64,000 nt of DNA from Montifringilla adamsi (GCA_017590115.1 JAGGNK010010225.1:4588001-4652000); one strand, 5' to 3'; counted from the stretch's first letter, positions 13,752-27,039 are shown. The notes: generated by a model not told the origin, from the letters alone. Made by a program: numbers and translations.

Positions 13752-13773
13752 TTTTTTTTTTTAAAAAAAAAAA
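13752..13773. repeat. T11A11 perfect palindromic homopolymer junction
   Basis: Eleven T are followed directly by eleven A, making a perfect 22-bp self-complementary tract. Such tracts are stiff, exclude nucleosomes and are prone to slippage. No associated gene feature was seen. Confidence 0.9.
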
Positions 13774-14535
13774 GCTAAGCACATTCAATCCTCAGTCTTT
13801 AAACACACTATTCACGTGATTTCCTAGACAAAATTTAAATCCATCAGTATTTCAACAACCCTAAATTAAGGTATACTATTTTAGAAAAATCTGTTCAAAC
13901 AATAGAAAAACAGTAAGTGAATGGTGTCAATTAGACACTAGCTGAAAGTCCTGATGTATATTAAAATCTAAAAACTATCTAGAAGTTAAGACTTTAGAAA
14001 AATATTAATATAAAATATGTATGAGTGCAATCTTTGAGAAAAAATAATGTGTTAAGCCAAGTACATATGGAAGCATCTAAAATTACAAGCTCTTATTCCA
14101 ACTCCTGGTTATTCAGTAGCTAATCTGCACTGCAAGAAGGTAACTAAATACAAATGAATTGTTAAGAAAAACACCCAGTACTTGGTTGAATATTTAACAG
14201 CTGGAACAGCTGGACTGGATTACTGAACAATGAAATTCAGTGTGCAGTCAGGTAGCGAGGCAAAAAAGCTCTCTGAACAAAGCCACAGCAGAAGGAAATA
14301 AAATAACAAGCACTTATAACAATCATTTTTTTCTTTTTCCTAACCAGCTATTAAATCTCACACTGAAGGTCCCTTTTCATATATACATGTGAATCAAATC
14401 AACACATCCAGAAGCCAGTTTTAAAGGTTTTTAAAGGCTTCTTAATTTCATTTTATAGTGACAAGATAAAATGGGATTTCTTTTTTCTTTAATTGAACAT
14501 GTTGTATTGCCAGGGTTGTAAGGATGCTAAATTTC

Positions 14536-14559
14536 ATTTATTTATTTATTTGTTTATTT
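14536..14559. repeat. (ATTT)n short tandem repeat
   Basis: About six ATTT units with one G interruption near 14552. It is a common vertebrate simple repeat. Confidence 0.85.
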
Positions 14560-15499
14560 GAAAGTATATGAAATCTCAGGAAATTTTTCAATCACCCCTT
14601 ATCTACACTGGCTGGCACAGCTGAAAGCAAGAGGCTTATCTCAGATATTGACCCAGGACAGCTTTATTGAAATTATGTGGACTCGCTCTGATGGTCTCTG
14701 AAATATACAAAAGCACAGTATAAGCACAGAGGCCCGGAACAATTCCCAAGGGACGTAGGACTGCAATATGCAAAGGTATCCTTGGATAAAGGGTTGTAGC
14801 TCAGCAATGGAGAGCAGTGGGGATAAAGGAAACCATTTTTCATCTTTCTTTTTCTGGTCCCCACAAGCTCAAGGATCATCTCACCAGATGAAACAAATGA
14901 GATCTAGTCCACCTAAGATAGATGGATTCTCTTGCATGGGTACATTACAAACAAGTATTATTCTTTAAACCTTGCTTAAATGCTTACTGTCTAATGGCAA
15001 CTCTTTCCAAACTTTCAAAAGCATCTTCTTCTTTCCAGCTCAAGGAAGCTGAATGCTTATTTTACAAGGACTGCAACCCTGGTGTCTAAAACCTGGATTC
15101 TCTTCTGATCTGCAGTGCTATTTTGACTTGAACCTTCTGCTCCCTGGAGATGGACTCAATGCTCCTTCCACCACCAGCTTCTGCCTCCAGCTGCCTCATT
15201 TTCCCGATTCAGTGGAACATCTGCTGTCGAGTGGCTCTTCTGGTATCGATATCACTGCAACAGTCAGGCAGTCCAGCACCAGGGCAGATATCCCAACAGA
15301 CTGATCACCAATCAATCAATGAGAATGACCAAGTTCGACCTCGACAAACTTTTCTTAGAGGAAGCCAACACCTCATCAGGATGACCGAAACCTTGGAAAA
15401 CACAGCGGTATGGAAGACACTGTCAAGTTCAGGCAGTTGATGCTGTGCCAAAAGACCCATCAGAGCTGCTTCAGATCCTCAAGTGGAATTCCTTTATGT

Positions 15500-15790
15500 T
15501 CAGGCACTGACTTGTCTTGCCAAATATTTCTAATGCGATTTGCATACCTCAGAAAAGATCCCAAACTTTGCAAGTTAAGCCAAAGCACAAGCCCAGCCAA
15601 AGCCTCCACCTGCGCAAAATGTTTATTTTTAGCAGCTGCAGACTTAGGGGAGCCTGGCAATAAATTTGACCTGCAGCTGCTCATCATGCCAACGCTGTGT
15701 CAACAAATGGCAGGCTGGCAACAGACACATTAAACACAGCGCTATCCGATTTATTCAATGCATTCCTAATCAGAGGGGAGACAAATGGTG
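15500..15790. promoter_or_regulatory. Candidate conserved noncoding element with octamer, E-boxes and forkhead-like site
   Basis: This block holds a consensus POU octamer in reverse orientation (ATTTGCAT, 15538-15545) and two CAGCTG E-boxes (15633-15638 and 15674-15679). It also has a forkhead-type GTCAACA at 15699-15705, then AT-rich motifs with retained CpGs near 15694 and 15741-15748. The mixture of complex, non-repetitive sequence and scattered CpGs resembles amniote CNEs. Conservation was not tested. Confidence 0.35.
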
Positions 15791-17299
15791 GTACATGCAG
15801 GAGACCCAGATTTAGAGGAGGCTCCTGTTCATCCATTTGAGAAAGATCTGGCTTGAACTGCATTATTTTCTTGTTGGCCAGTTCGATCCATGCCCATTCA
15901 TGTATTGTTTGTTTACTATTTTGCAAAGGAAGCAGGTGCTTAACAACAGATGTTTGATCACAAATTTTTCATTGAATTTCACTATGAGCAGGGGAAAATG
16001 AAACAAAACACTGCAATAGTGTGGATGCAACTCACATCCACAGACCTCTCTCCTTACTCCAGTCCTCAGGGGAGGGAATTACCCTGGGTGCACTGGTGAG
16101 ATGCTGCCTCCAGGCAGCATGTGCAGCTGAACAGTTGTGCAGTGCCTTCTTCTTCCACCAGCAATGCCAAAGAAGGAGGCAGGGACCAAGCATGCTGGGG
16201 AACTGAGGAGCCTACAGCATTCCTCTGTGCCTTCCTTGGTCATGCAATGGCCTGGAAAGGGACTGGGGAGGGCTCTGGTGCAGTGGGACAAGGCAGGAGG
16301 AGCGTTTCTCAGTGGGAATGTAGCAGTGACAAGCAAGGAGGGAAAAGACAGGGAGTAGGACAGTCTTTGTGCTCAGGTCAGGGGCAAAGCGGTGAGGGAA
16401 GAAAAAGCCCATGGCTATGATCCATTCAGTTTCTGTACAGCTGAGACACTTTGAGCCAGAACCGGTTTTGCCTTTTCTCAGGCCAAAGGGAAACACAAAT
16501 ACATGTGGAAACAAGACCTTGGGTCAGGCCTATCATGTATGCAGGACCTTGCACTATCCACTGGCTAACCCTCACAGCTTTACTGCCTCAGCCCAAACCC
16601 CAGCAGGGTTGGGAAAGCACCATTGATCCCATGGGCTGAGTCAGCCAGGGCAGCACTTCCAGCAGCTCCGCTCGCTGAGAGGCTCAGGCACCGCCACCTC
16701 CTGTTCCCAGAGCAAGAGTGTGATGGAGAGGTGAAATATTTGATTTCAGGTAATGGAGAGGCTGTCAGCTGCTCTCTTTTATTTCCAACATCCTTGCCAG
16801 ATTATTCACAGCTAAATTTAAATGGAGAACAGTTTCACAGGTGAAACAAATACCAGGCTGCATATCATGTTGTTACCTTTGCTGCCTTGGCTAAGTGAGG
16901 TAGCTTTTTTAATTCTGCTGTGCTCAGTGATGATCAATATGCAGCCCTGGCAGGGTTTGACTGGTGGGGAGGCACCACTCATGGCACCTCTGTCGGGCAC
17001 AGCCTTGCCCAAATGCCAAGGGGACTCATGGTCTGAGGGTTAAATGCCAGTTTTTCTCCCAGCTGAGAAAAACTTCCCTGCATAGAAATCAGGAATGACA
17101 CACAACCTTCACATAACCTGACCCCTCTGGGTACATACCTTCAACAGACAGCTAAAAAAAAATAATTTTAAAGCTCTTTATCTGATAGACAAGTTGTTAT
17201 TATACTGAAAGAAGGGAAACCTCAGAGACAAAATCCTGAACAGTGCTGACTACCCACAAATCCCATTAAATGAATTTTAAAAAAAGGCCAAGACAACAA
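15791..17299. other. GC-richer unannotated stretch
   Basis: Locally G- and C-richer sequence around 16050-16420 and 16620-16720. It contains near-quadruplex G-tracts at about 16257-16295, but the last loop is too long for a canonical motif. Overlapping open frames on both strands reflect base composition, and none shows a recognised domain. Confidence 0.45.
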
Positions 17300-17440
17300 T
17301 GAAACTCTTCACCCTTAATCCTGGATTTATACATGCATTGTAATTAAATATAAATTGAATTTCAAAGCCATTTCAAATAAAAGGGCAGCTCAAGAGGCAG
17401 AGTGATAGAGAGATCTATATATAGACATCAGTTATATGAA
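17300..17440. promoter_or_regulatory. Candidate conserved noncoding element (weak)
   Basis: AT-rich but non-repetitive sequence with TAATCC, GTAATTAAAT and repeated ATTTCAAA-type motifs. It resembles CNE texture. There is no independent evidence and it could be ordinary AT-rich DNA. Confidence 0.22.
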
Positions 17441-18359
17441 TACCTACTCAATGCAAGCATAACATAAAAACCAACAGCTGAATACCCTGTTACTCAACAC
17501 TGGCCAAGTTTTTGTAAATTTGGTAAAGAAATGGTACTTCAGAGGAAACATAAAAAAACAATGGCCTGGCAGTGGGGAAGCGCATTCATACTACAACTGT
17601 TAACTCAAAAAAGAAATTTGGAAGAGCCATTCCTCTTTGAAATCCACTGTTGTGTTCTGTTTTCCAAATACCTGCTGAAGGTATTTTTGGCCCCCAGACC
17701 ACAGGTCTGATTTTGGACATCCACTGTTAGCCTGTGAAATAACTGGTATGTTTTATCATCCTTTCTTTGCGAGATGAGAGGAGGGGAAGGTGCCAAGAAG
17801 AGACACCTCTGGCTGAACACAAGGGAGGATACTTTCCACAAGAAGCCAGACAGGTCTCCAGACAGAGGCCATGCAAACCTCCCCCCAATCACATCCAGAC
17901 TGGAGAAAGCTGGGAGTGGGCTGAGCTAATCTTGGAGCTGGCCCTCCTTCCAGCAGAGGGCCTGATTGGAGCCCTCACGGGGTTCCATCCCACCTGAGAT
18001 ACAGGAGATGCCACATCCTCCATGGGGTTGGCCACCTCAGACCAGAGCTTGGAACACCCAGGTTTAGTTTCCAACTCTGCCACAAATTCCACATGCTACC
18101 CTGGGCAGGGAAATCTAATCCCCATGCTTCCCTTCCCTGTTAACTTGGCTCTTCCTATTTCTCCATCTCCTCTGATTAAATGTTGAACACTAAAAGCAGG
18201 GGCTGTGTGTTCATATGGTGATTCAAGCAGCACGGCTTGATAGGATTCGGCACATTCATGTGCAGTGAAATAATCAATAGTCAGGAGAGTTGCATTACAG
18301 CATAGCATGGCCAGAGACACCTACTACAGGGTCTACCTTTAGTTTCTTGATTTGTTTCC
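17441..18359. other. Unannotated DNA
   Basis: Non-repetitive, moderately GC-rich around 17770-18080. No gene, RNA or known repeat was recognised. Confidence 0.45.
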
Positions 18360-18540
18360 AAGAATCTTAAGGATAATTTTGTTTAAGTATGTAATGAAAG
18401 ATTAGGGCTAAATCTGTAATACACATGAAAATGAAGTTATGCCGTGCAATGAATAGTTATTGTCCTCCTCCTAGTAAAAGTTTATTACACACAAAATCAT
18501 TCTGGAGGCATGGGTTGCTATTAAAATGCCTATACACCTA
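18360..18540. promoter_or_regulatory. Candidate conserved noncoding element (weak)
   Basis: Non-repetitive AT-rich sequence with GGATAATTTTG, GATTAGGG and GTAATAC motifs, plus an isolated CpG near 18442. It was picked for CNE-like texture only. Confidence 0.22.
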
Positions 18541-18622
18541 ATTCTGGTTTCACAGCTGCACAAAGCAGTGGCTTCATGCATCCCCCCTGCAAGATCCCAA
18601 AAATAAATGGTGGTTGTTTTCT

Positions 18623-18676
18623 GGGAAAAAAAAAAAAGAAAAGAAAGAAAAAAAAAAGATGGGGGGGGGAGGGGGA
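18623..18676 (+). repeat. Polypurine tract with G9AG5 run
   Basis: A 54-bp stretch is all A and G except for one T at 18660. It has A-rich GAAA repeats first, then nine G, an A and five G. The long oligopurine run could adopt triplex or intramolecular H-DNA forms and is a likely sequencing-difficult spot. Confidence 0.9.
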
Positions 18677-18999
18677 TGTGGAATGCAGGACTGTATTTAT
18701 GCACCAAAACAACGGCTGCCCTTTGTTTCAGTGGAGCTACTGTATAGTAAGAATGACCTGTGCCTGCTGCTTCTTCCAGCTGCCAGAGGCTCACCAACAC
18801 CAGACCCTCCCTGCCTGCCAAACCCGACCTCTTGGGTCCTTCTAAGTAACCACTGGCATCGTTTCAGTGCAAACCCTCTGCCACCCCATTGGCAGAGGAC
18901 ACCAGCATGGCAGGAAACCTGCTGGAAATGACAGTGACAAATGTTCCAGCACTGAACAGCAAAGCCATAGACTCTCTTAAACCAGCCGTTACAGCGCCT

Positions 19000-19420
19000 A
19001 TATTTTAATTTTAATGGTGAATCTTATGAAACAGACATGTTAGAAGAGCAATAAATAATAAGTTATTGTACTCGGTCTTTCATTTTTGAATAGTTAAGAA
19101 GATTAATGTACTCGTCTTCATTACTACTCTGAGCTATTCTGAAATGAAACCCCAGGCAGAGCAACTTCTCCATGGCCAGGGATGTACCAAATCATGGTCA
19201 TGCTTTGCCACATGCCTCTACAATACATACTGCAGCATCTTGTTTGGATTGTCTTCTCTAAATAAAAGGTAGATCAATAAATAAATTTAATTAGCACATT
19301 AGAATAGCCATTATTTGCTCTGACACGTAATGAGGGAAATGAAACAACTTCAAAAGGGATTTGCTCAATTAACACAAGACTTTATAAAGGCTCTAGAATA
19401 AGATCTTATCACAGATCTAA
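19000..19420. promoter_or_regulatory. Candidate conserved noncoding element pair
   Basis: Two blocks, about 19000-19140 and 19255-19420, are AT-rich but complex. They carry homeodomain-type cores (TTTAATTAGCAC near 19288) and an ACGTAATG motif near 19325, and lack simple repeats. Neither contains a convincing reading frame. Regulatory function is inference from texture. Confidence 0.28.
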
Positions 19421-22400
19421 ATAGCCTGAATTGCAATTTCTCTCTGACACATACTAGCATGCTCCTGACAGTCATACTATCATTAGAGGGATCTGTCTGC
19501 ACTTCCATGATATCCCTAATCCCCTGTTTTGAATATTTAATAACTACAGCAAATGGAAATCAGTGCACCATACTTCAGAGATAATTCCTGTAAGAAGGAC
19601 AGAGGGCTGAATTGCTGCAGCAATTCTTCTGGCTGTTCCCACTCAAACTTCTCAGCATTTCCCTGTGGAAAAGTCAAAAGACATGGCTTTGTTGTGGGTA
19701 GATCTGGCTCTGTCATGCAGGTATCCATAGCTGCAGACCCTGAAACGCAATTCATCAACACAGAGCAAACATAATGCTGGATTATGCACCTCTTCTACAG
19801 CTGAATCAGCAGCCCTGATTGGCCACGTGGTACATGCAGGCACAGTACGGAGAACAACTCTAAAATTAAGGAAACTCAGCACAAAAAAGATTAATCTCTT
19901 CAGTATATTTTTGTTGTTGTTAAAATCTCTAATAGAATATTTTACAAGGGAAAATCACAAAAGTTGTTCTTCAGAGCAGTCACCTCCACTGGGTTTCAAA
20001 CCAAATCGCAGAATAATTTTTCAGTGAAACCATGAACCAGTTTCACTTCAGGCAAAAACACCAAGATTTTCCTTAAAAGACAAGCAAAATTACATACATA
20101 TGACCAAGATGCTGCAAGCCTTTCTTGTTAGGATACTGGCTAAAAAGTAGTCAATAAAGATTTCTCACATCTTTGATTTGTCTTGTCGTGTAAGAAAGAA
20201 AACCTTTCTTGCAAAAAGGAAGAAAAATCCCTCAAAATAGCATTTTCCCAGGCTTGCGAGGAAGTACAATTCTAAAACAGTTGGGTTAAAAAAAAATCTT
20301 TATGGCAACACCTATGACCTCGCCCATAGGCAAAGGCAGAAGTCTGCAAAGACAGCAATTCTATGCAATACACAGGTTGTTTTTTTAATGTAGAAATCAA
20401 ATGCCTATTGCCAGTGCTCGCTAGGGGTTGTGTTCAGCAAAAAAACCCAGGCAACTCTGCTAGCTGCCACTTTCCAACATCCACAGGTATCTATGAAAAA
20501 AATGGTGTAACTGTAAGAAAAACAACAGGCATCTTTCATCTTAACTTACTGTTAATTAAGCTGCTCTTATAATTTATTTCTATGTAATTTTACAAAGAAC
20601 CTAAGCAACTGTGAACTCAGTTCAAAAGCGGAAAAAAAACCCCTTTCTTTGAAGGTTTCTGTGAAATTCTACTGTATGTGCATGGAAAAAATAACCTTGT
20701 CAGTACAAAATGCCTTAAAGGAATCTCCCATCAAAACCCCAGCGAGGATGTAGACTCTTGACTGAAAAGAAGAGATCAGTGCAGTCTCTGGAGACAGTAT
20801 CAAAGGCAGAGACGCTAAGCAACAGCAGATTTAGCCGATCTCTCACTTCCATCTCTTCACTCCAGGACGCCAGCCACCTCAAGAGACTAGCTCACATCAA
20901 ACAGAGAAAACGATCAGCTATAGGCTCGAAATTAAGCTTACACGGTTTCACAAAAGACCTGAGTGTTTCTGAGAGATAAATACACAGCTGAATTTTGAAC
21001 AAGGAGCGTGCCGACTGCTGATGGCATCCTGCTTGTCTCCATCAGCAGCTTTGATGGGAGCCATGGCAGAGTTCCATGCGTGCAGCACTGAGGATGCTCA
21101 CTGGCACCGACACACTGCCGCTCACACAAACACCCTTGCCTTTTAATTCCCCAGGTAAATATGCAAACCACAAGGGTTTGGCACCATTCATATAAAGAAT
21201 GGTTAAAATACAACTTCAAGAGACACTGCTGAGAAAGACCTGGATGGCTGGACAGAAAACACTACGAAGTTTGGGGCAGTGAAGGAAGAGAGATGCCAAG
21301 AATTCACACAAATGGTAAAATAGGGAGCTGCAGTTTGTTCCAAACATGGATCATGCCATAACAGCAACTTGAAACTCATGGGGGATGCAGATTCTTGATA
21401 ACATTAGAGAAAATCTCCTACTTCTACAAGCCAGTCTACATGCCATCACTTGGCAGATGTTTAAACTGATAATCTTTACAGTTACAAATTAGTGGTTTTA
21501 AACATTTACTCAAAATACCTCTTGTTTTAAAGCAAACTCTGCTCCGACACAATGCAGAGGTATGGTGCTCCAGCAACTGAAAATCTGTTGGTTTTTAGGT
21601 TTTCGTTTGTTTTGTTTTGTTTTTTTTTCTGTAGGATGAGCAGCCTTTTCCTATGTCTAGGTCACAACCAGTACTACATATTTTCTAAGATAAAAAAGCT
21701 AGCTTTCCTCTTCCATGTTTGCATGATGCAGACTGATTAAACATTTGTCCTCTAAAATTGGAAATGTTGTTTTACATCAGGAAATCATAGAGTTTTTCAT
21801 TTGCTTTGGCTTTCATTTGCAGTTTGCCTCTCTGAGAAATGATACAGGAAGTACCAAAACGTACTGTACTTGCACTCTACATAAAGATAAGGTCTATCAA
21901 AAATCTTTTCATTTGTGATGGATAACTTGTGCAGGAACAAATACATAAATAGCAATACTCTGAAACTGCCTTCTATTCACATATTCAAATCATTGCAAAT
22001 TATACATGATGTTTATGATGTCTGGAACAGCACAGACTGAAAATGGCAAGAGATCCCACCCCAATCTCACTGGGAAATTCTGTGCCAGCTGCTGGAAAAC
22101 TGTCCTGTGTCATGGGACAGTGCTTGGCAATGTCTCCTCCCACACAGGAGCACTAGATTATCAGCTGGCAGGTGGAACAATTATCAGCTGGAGGGTAGAG
22201 CAGGAAGAGAAAAAGAAAGCAAAAAGAGGGGGGCAAAAAAAGGAGAAAGTTATTCCTTCACAAGTCTTTAAATCTCAAAATTGTTGGCAGACCCTCATGC
22301 AGCTCCCAGCTTCTCCCCTGGTGAGAAATCCCACACAAGCAGGAATGACTTCCAAACACAACTTGAATGGCAATGTTTTTAAAATATAAGCTTCTCCAAG

Positions 22401-23004
22401 CCTCAGTTACCCAGCTGTGATATGGACACAATTATATGCCTCACCACACTGAAGTTTTCTGAAAATAAGAACATATGTATTTCAGGCAACCAGACAAGAT
22501 ATGGTAGGATTGATCGTCCTGCAAAGGTCTCAAAAAAATTAGTATTATCTCGGAGAAAATTTTCAATTACATGCAATAAATACTCTCCAGCCATGACTCA
22601 GTGAGTTAATTTCTAATTATTCACTATGCTTGGAAATATTTTTTATCACTTCTTTGATTCCTAGCTTTTCAAATACGCCTCTTTTCTCAGCCATTTCCTC
22701 CAGGCAAAAATACTCCCCAGGTAAAGTGAAAACACGACATCAAATAGAAACCAAAATAGCAGGGAATGCTGGTGTACAGAGTGGTTATTGTGCTCGCTGT
22801 AATAGCCTCATGCAAGAGCTGCACAAAAAATCCTGTGATAATACAAATATAAAATCCTTGCACAGACAAAGATACACGCCGAGGCATGAAATAAATGAAT
22901 GCCTACTACTGAGTTACATCAAGGCTGAATTTTCCCCTGGAGTCCATGATTGATTAATTCCTGTAACTTTGGTACCTGAAAGACAGGAGATTTTTCTTGG
23001 TAGT
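19421..23004. other. Long stretch, no gene recognised
   Basis: About 3.6 kb of ordinary sequence. It includes T/G-rich low complexity near 21595-21632 and a purine-rich patch at 22202-22249. A diverged 23-bp duplication is listed separately. No RNA gene or transposon was recognised. Confidence 0.45.
22157..22202. repeat. Diverged 23-bp tandem duplication
   Basis: Two neighbouring units both begin ATTATCAGCTGG (22157 and 22180). They share most of the next bases with a handful of substitutions, and each contains a CAGCTG E-box. It is an older short duplication. Confidence 0.75.
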
Positions 23005-24270
23005 AAAGAGCCTTATAAGATATACTTAAACGGATTATGTTGATACCTTTCATGATGTAACCCTAATGATAATTTAATTGAAAAAGTGCTTTAAGCCATA
23101 ATAGCAGAGAAGACAGGATTTCCTTTTTTCACTTTGACAATTATGGGCCAGTTCAGAACTGCTCTCAAAATAAGGAGGAAGACAAATTTCCAATCAACTT
23201 AAAAGAATGTGTCAAATTCTGCATCAGTTTTCCTCAAGCCAAATACAGAAATGTACTGGCATCAAAGCCCACAGATTTTTCTCATCACTATTCCCAGATC
23301 CTTACTCTTCCCTCATGGAAACCACTCTGTGCTTATCCATGTGCAAGCATGCTCCTTACTGTACCACCTTGTACATACCATTTTTGCTATCTGCTGCTCA
23401 GAGCAAAGAGCTCCCCAGTGATTGAGCAGCCAGTGGGCAAGGCCACCCAACTTTTACCTGCTTTATTTTAAATCTTACATCTTTTAGTGCTTCACATGCA
23501 TTGTTTGAGATGTCAACAGGTTTATGAGACTGAGAGCACGAAGTCACTCATGAACGTTTTATCACCATCATCATGTGCATTGGTACCACCACCTCACAGA
23601 CATACTGATAGTAGAGACAGAGTAAAATAATTTTGTTTATTTTTATAGGATCATTTTCCTTTCCATAGGTTACTACTTACTTATATACTTCTTGTAGCCA
23701 GCCTGTGGGATGTACATGAACTCATACTAAAACTTCATTCACAGGGACTGCAGTAGGACACGGCTGGCATTTGTCCATGATCCCATCATGTTTCCCAGGC
23801 TAAGGGAGGGATGTTGCAGCCAGACGAAAAAGCTGATTTTCTGCCAGTATTTTAAGAGGGCAATCAGGATGAGCTAGGTATTTACAAATCAGCTAACCTG
23901 GTATCAACTTCAGGCATAATAACATAAAAGCTGTTATAAATGCAATCAGTAAAGAATTAGGGGTTGGTAGCACAACTAATGAAAATCAACAAAGTATTAT
24001 GGAAAAGCAGTCTTGTTGCATAAGCTTGGTATCATTACACATATGGTTGGAAATACTGTCGGGGAAATAACACCCTTAAAACTACTGTCAAGCATTTGAA
24101 TTAGTTTTACATGACATTCCAATTAAAAATTATCAGTGGACATAATCAATAGAGAAGAAAATAGATTAAAAAGCTGTCTGATCTGTCCTAAAAAGTAATT
24201 GTAGATGGGAAGCTATCAGCAATTACTGGTATTTCTATGGCAATTTTACATGGATTTGGTCTCAATCCAA
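23005..24270. promoter_or_regulatory. Candidate CNE cluster
   Basis: Two patches stand out, about 23005-23105 and 23900-24270. Both are AT-rich but not repetitive, with many homeodomain- and POU-like cores (GATAATTTAATTG near 23070, CCAATTAAAAATTATC near 24119). The sequence from 23106 to 23899 between them is plain. No reading frame or RNA gene was found. Conservation is unverified. Confidence 0.28.
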
Positions 24271-27039
24271 TGTTGTCCAAATTCTGTCAGTAACTGGGGG
24301 ATAAAGTGAGTAATAGCAGCAATATCCCTGACAAAGGTTTTTGGAAGAACAGTACTAGGTAAGAGAACATCAGACCAGATCAGTTCCAGAGAGTGAAGCA
24401 TAGTAATTGATAGGGGACACTCAGCCTCAAATAACCAGTCTCCCAGTATTATCTCATTTCAAGTTCATATCTGTACAAAAAAAACATAGTTTGCCCACAA
24501 ATGGCACAGGATGCACTTGAAAAGCTGTGACTTAAAAGCGTTTATCATCACCATGGCTGACCAGTTAAATACACAATTACCACACAAACCAATCCCAGAG
24601 AAAACCATCTCTCACACATGGAAACTGGAGAAGGAAGTCGGTATTTGCAACTGTAAATGATGCTAATGAAGCATTTGTGGCACACCAAAACTTCTGGCAC
24701 CCACTTTCTCCACAAGGAGGTTGACAAGCTCATTACTTGAAAATTACTCAGAAAAGGGCAAACAAAAGGGCAAGTCCTCTGGGTACTTTGCCATATTCTG
24801 AAAAAAAAGAAACAAAAAGGAAAACACAACATACAGCTAACAGAATGGACAAAAGAAAAAAAAAAGCCTGAGACTCAAGTCTCAAGTCCAGGTCTCAATT
24901 TGTCAAGGAGAAAGAGAAATTGGAAACACTTCACATCATCTGTAGAAAGAATCCCAGACGTGCACAGCAATAAAAACTTGAGTGGATGAACTCAGAATGA
25001 AGGAAAAGGAAACTCAAATAGATGAACTGTACTTCTCACCCCTTCTCCTCTAATATCAGCCTTATTATCCAGCTACACTCCATGGCCCAGAGCCTGAAAG
25101 AAAGAAGGAATAAAGAGGAGGAGGCAGCAGCACTGGGAAGTACAAAGCAACGTGCACTAAGATACGAAGCAGCTAACCAGGCATAAGTGCTGATGCTACA
25201 AACAGCAGGGCATTGACGGTGTCCCTCTGATAAGCAGGAAAGCTTTCTTTCCCAGCTATTCAGCAATCTTCTGCCTAAGGCATAAACATACTCTTCAGCC
25301 ATAGAATTCCATCCCTATCTATAATGAAGACAAGGACTATGTATGTGCGTGCACTGACTGGTGAGGAAGCTCAGAGCAGTTTCTACCCTCAGCTTGCTTT
25401 TCCAGAAAATTTATTTGTAGTGTTGAGCAATCATTTTGATGAAAACCTTGCAATTTATTTTGCCTTCCAAAGCAGTGACATCAGCACTCCCTAGGCAGGA
25501 AGAATCCAGAGATTCAGAAGAGCTATCACCTAGCCACACACAGAGTCAGGTTTTGGTTACCCAGTGGGCTTTTCACACCTGATCCAACCACGAGGACCCT
25601 GGCCACCTTTCATGATGTTGCTCAAACTCATGTCTAATCACCTGCTACCCTCAACCACCACAGTAATAGTGCTTCTCCTGTCATTTCACAAATTTTCTGA
25701 GAAATAAAACACATAGCAAAAATAATATAAATATTATTCAGATAGCTCCAAAAGATATGCAAAAGGATAGACATTCTTTTCAGGTTATAATCTGAATATT
25801 AATAGGTACTATTGACTTACTCAGATAACTGTTCAATTTTTCTTTGTGGTCCCTTGCAGGTGTTCTACTTCTGGTTTTGTGAGATGAGGGAGGAAAGGAT
25901 TAGTTAAGCCCCAGAGAGTCAGAACTGGCATTACAAAGCCATAATATGAATGGGCTGGCCCAGTTTCAGCTTTTCAAACAGTCCTGCATTCCTAGAGACA
26001 TCCTAAGGTCATGAGCATTATACAAGTCTTTTGTTTGTTGTATACACCCAGAACGTTTTCATATGGCAGGAATTTAATACTTGCATTCTCAGGCATTTCC
26101 ATTCACTGATGCTTCATGCATCCCTCCTATGTTTTCTCACTTTTCATTGCTGCACATCCCCTTCGTGCATATGAAACACTTTTCCACAGATATGTAAAAA
26201 CAAATTATTCCATCTCTAACATACTGCTGATCTGCTTATCACCCACACTTCTGACAGGGAAATCATGGAGGCACAGAAATCAGCATAAAGACTAGCACAT
26301 TAAGGGATGAAAGAGAAGCATTTAGAAAAACTTAACACAGGAAAAAGGGACAGAAAAAGACAAGGTTAGATCTAGACATGATGTGAACAGAATGAATACA
26401 CCCACAGGGCATAGAGGATGCAAACAGTAGGTGGTCTTTAAAGCTCTCATCTTCATTCCAAATAAACTAGAGGTGGCAGCTGGACAATGCAGAAAGCCTA
26501 CGGATAACCTCACCACCATTACCTTCACTGTTAGCGTGTCCCATCACCATACTCTGGAATCCAACTTGCACATCCACTGGCCATTTACTACTGAACAACA
26601 TGTCCCACCTTCCTCCTCCCTGAGCTCACAGCTGCGAGATCCCAATCCCTTCATGGCAGCCTCGGTGTTCCTCTGACCTATGCCATTGATACAGCAATTT
26701 AGGGATCTGAACTGGCAGAAAACATTTCACTTTTAATCTTCCTCAGATGTGGTAGCAGTTTGGTTTTCTGAGCTGGCTCCCCAAGGATGAGAGGGACATC
26801 CGAGAAAAGGAGGCCGCAGCCACCATGGTGCAGGAGGCTGGAGCAGCAGCAGCCCTCACAGCAGCCACCAGCCTGGCCACGAGCAGAGCCTCAGCACGAA
26901 ACTGCGCCCTTGCTTAGCACAAGACCCTGTTTTCTAACAGTATCACATTCATTACCTTGCAGAGCACCTTCTGAATGAGGATACGCTACATTTTTGAGTG
27001 ATCAGTCAAACCCAAACAATCAATTACACCTTTTGTCAA
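24271..27039. other. Unannotated stretch
   Basis: Nothing recognised beyond short homopolymers (for example near 24854) and a CAG-rich, GC-richer patch at about 26800-26910. That patch reads as low-complexity glutamine- or serine-rich peptides in some frames but is not credible as an exon without support. Confidence 0.45.

Larger units (their letters stand above)
8416..15499. other. Long stretch, no gene recognised; homopolymers and plain DNA
   Basis: About 7 kb of plain DNA. A possible small CNE-like patch lies at 9240-9380. The longest stop-free run in the window (12722-13189, minus, about 155 codons) gives a protein rich in aromatic and hydrophobic residues with no recognisable fold or family. 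It lies opposite A-rich sequence and is probably fortuitous. Homopolymers are listed separately. Confidence 0.5.
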
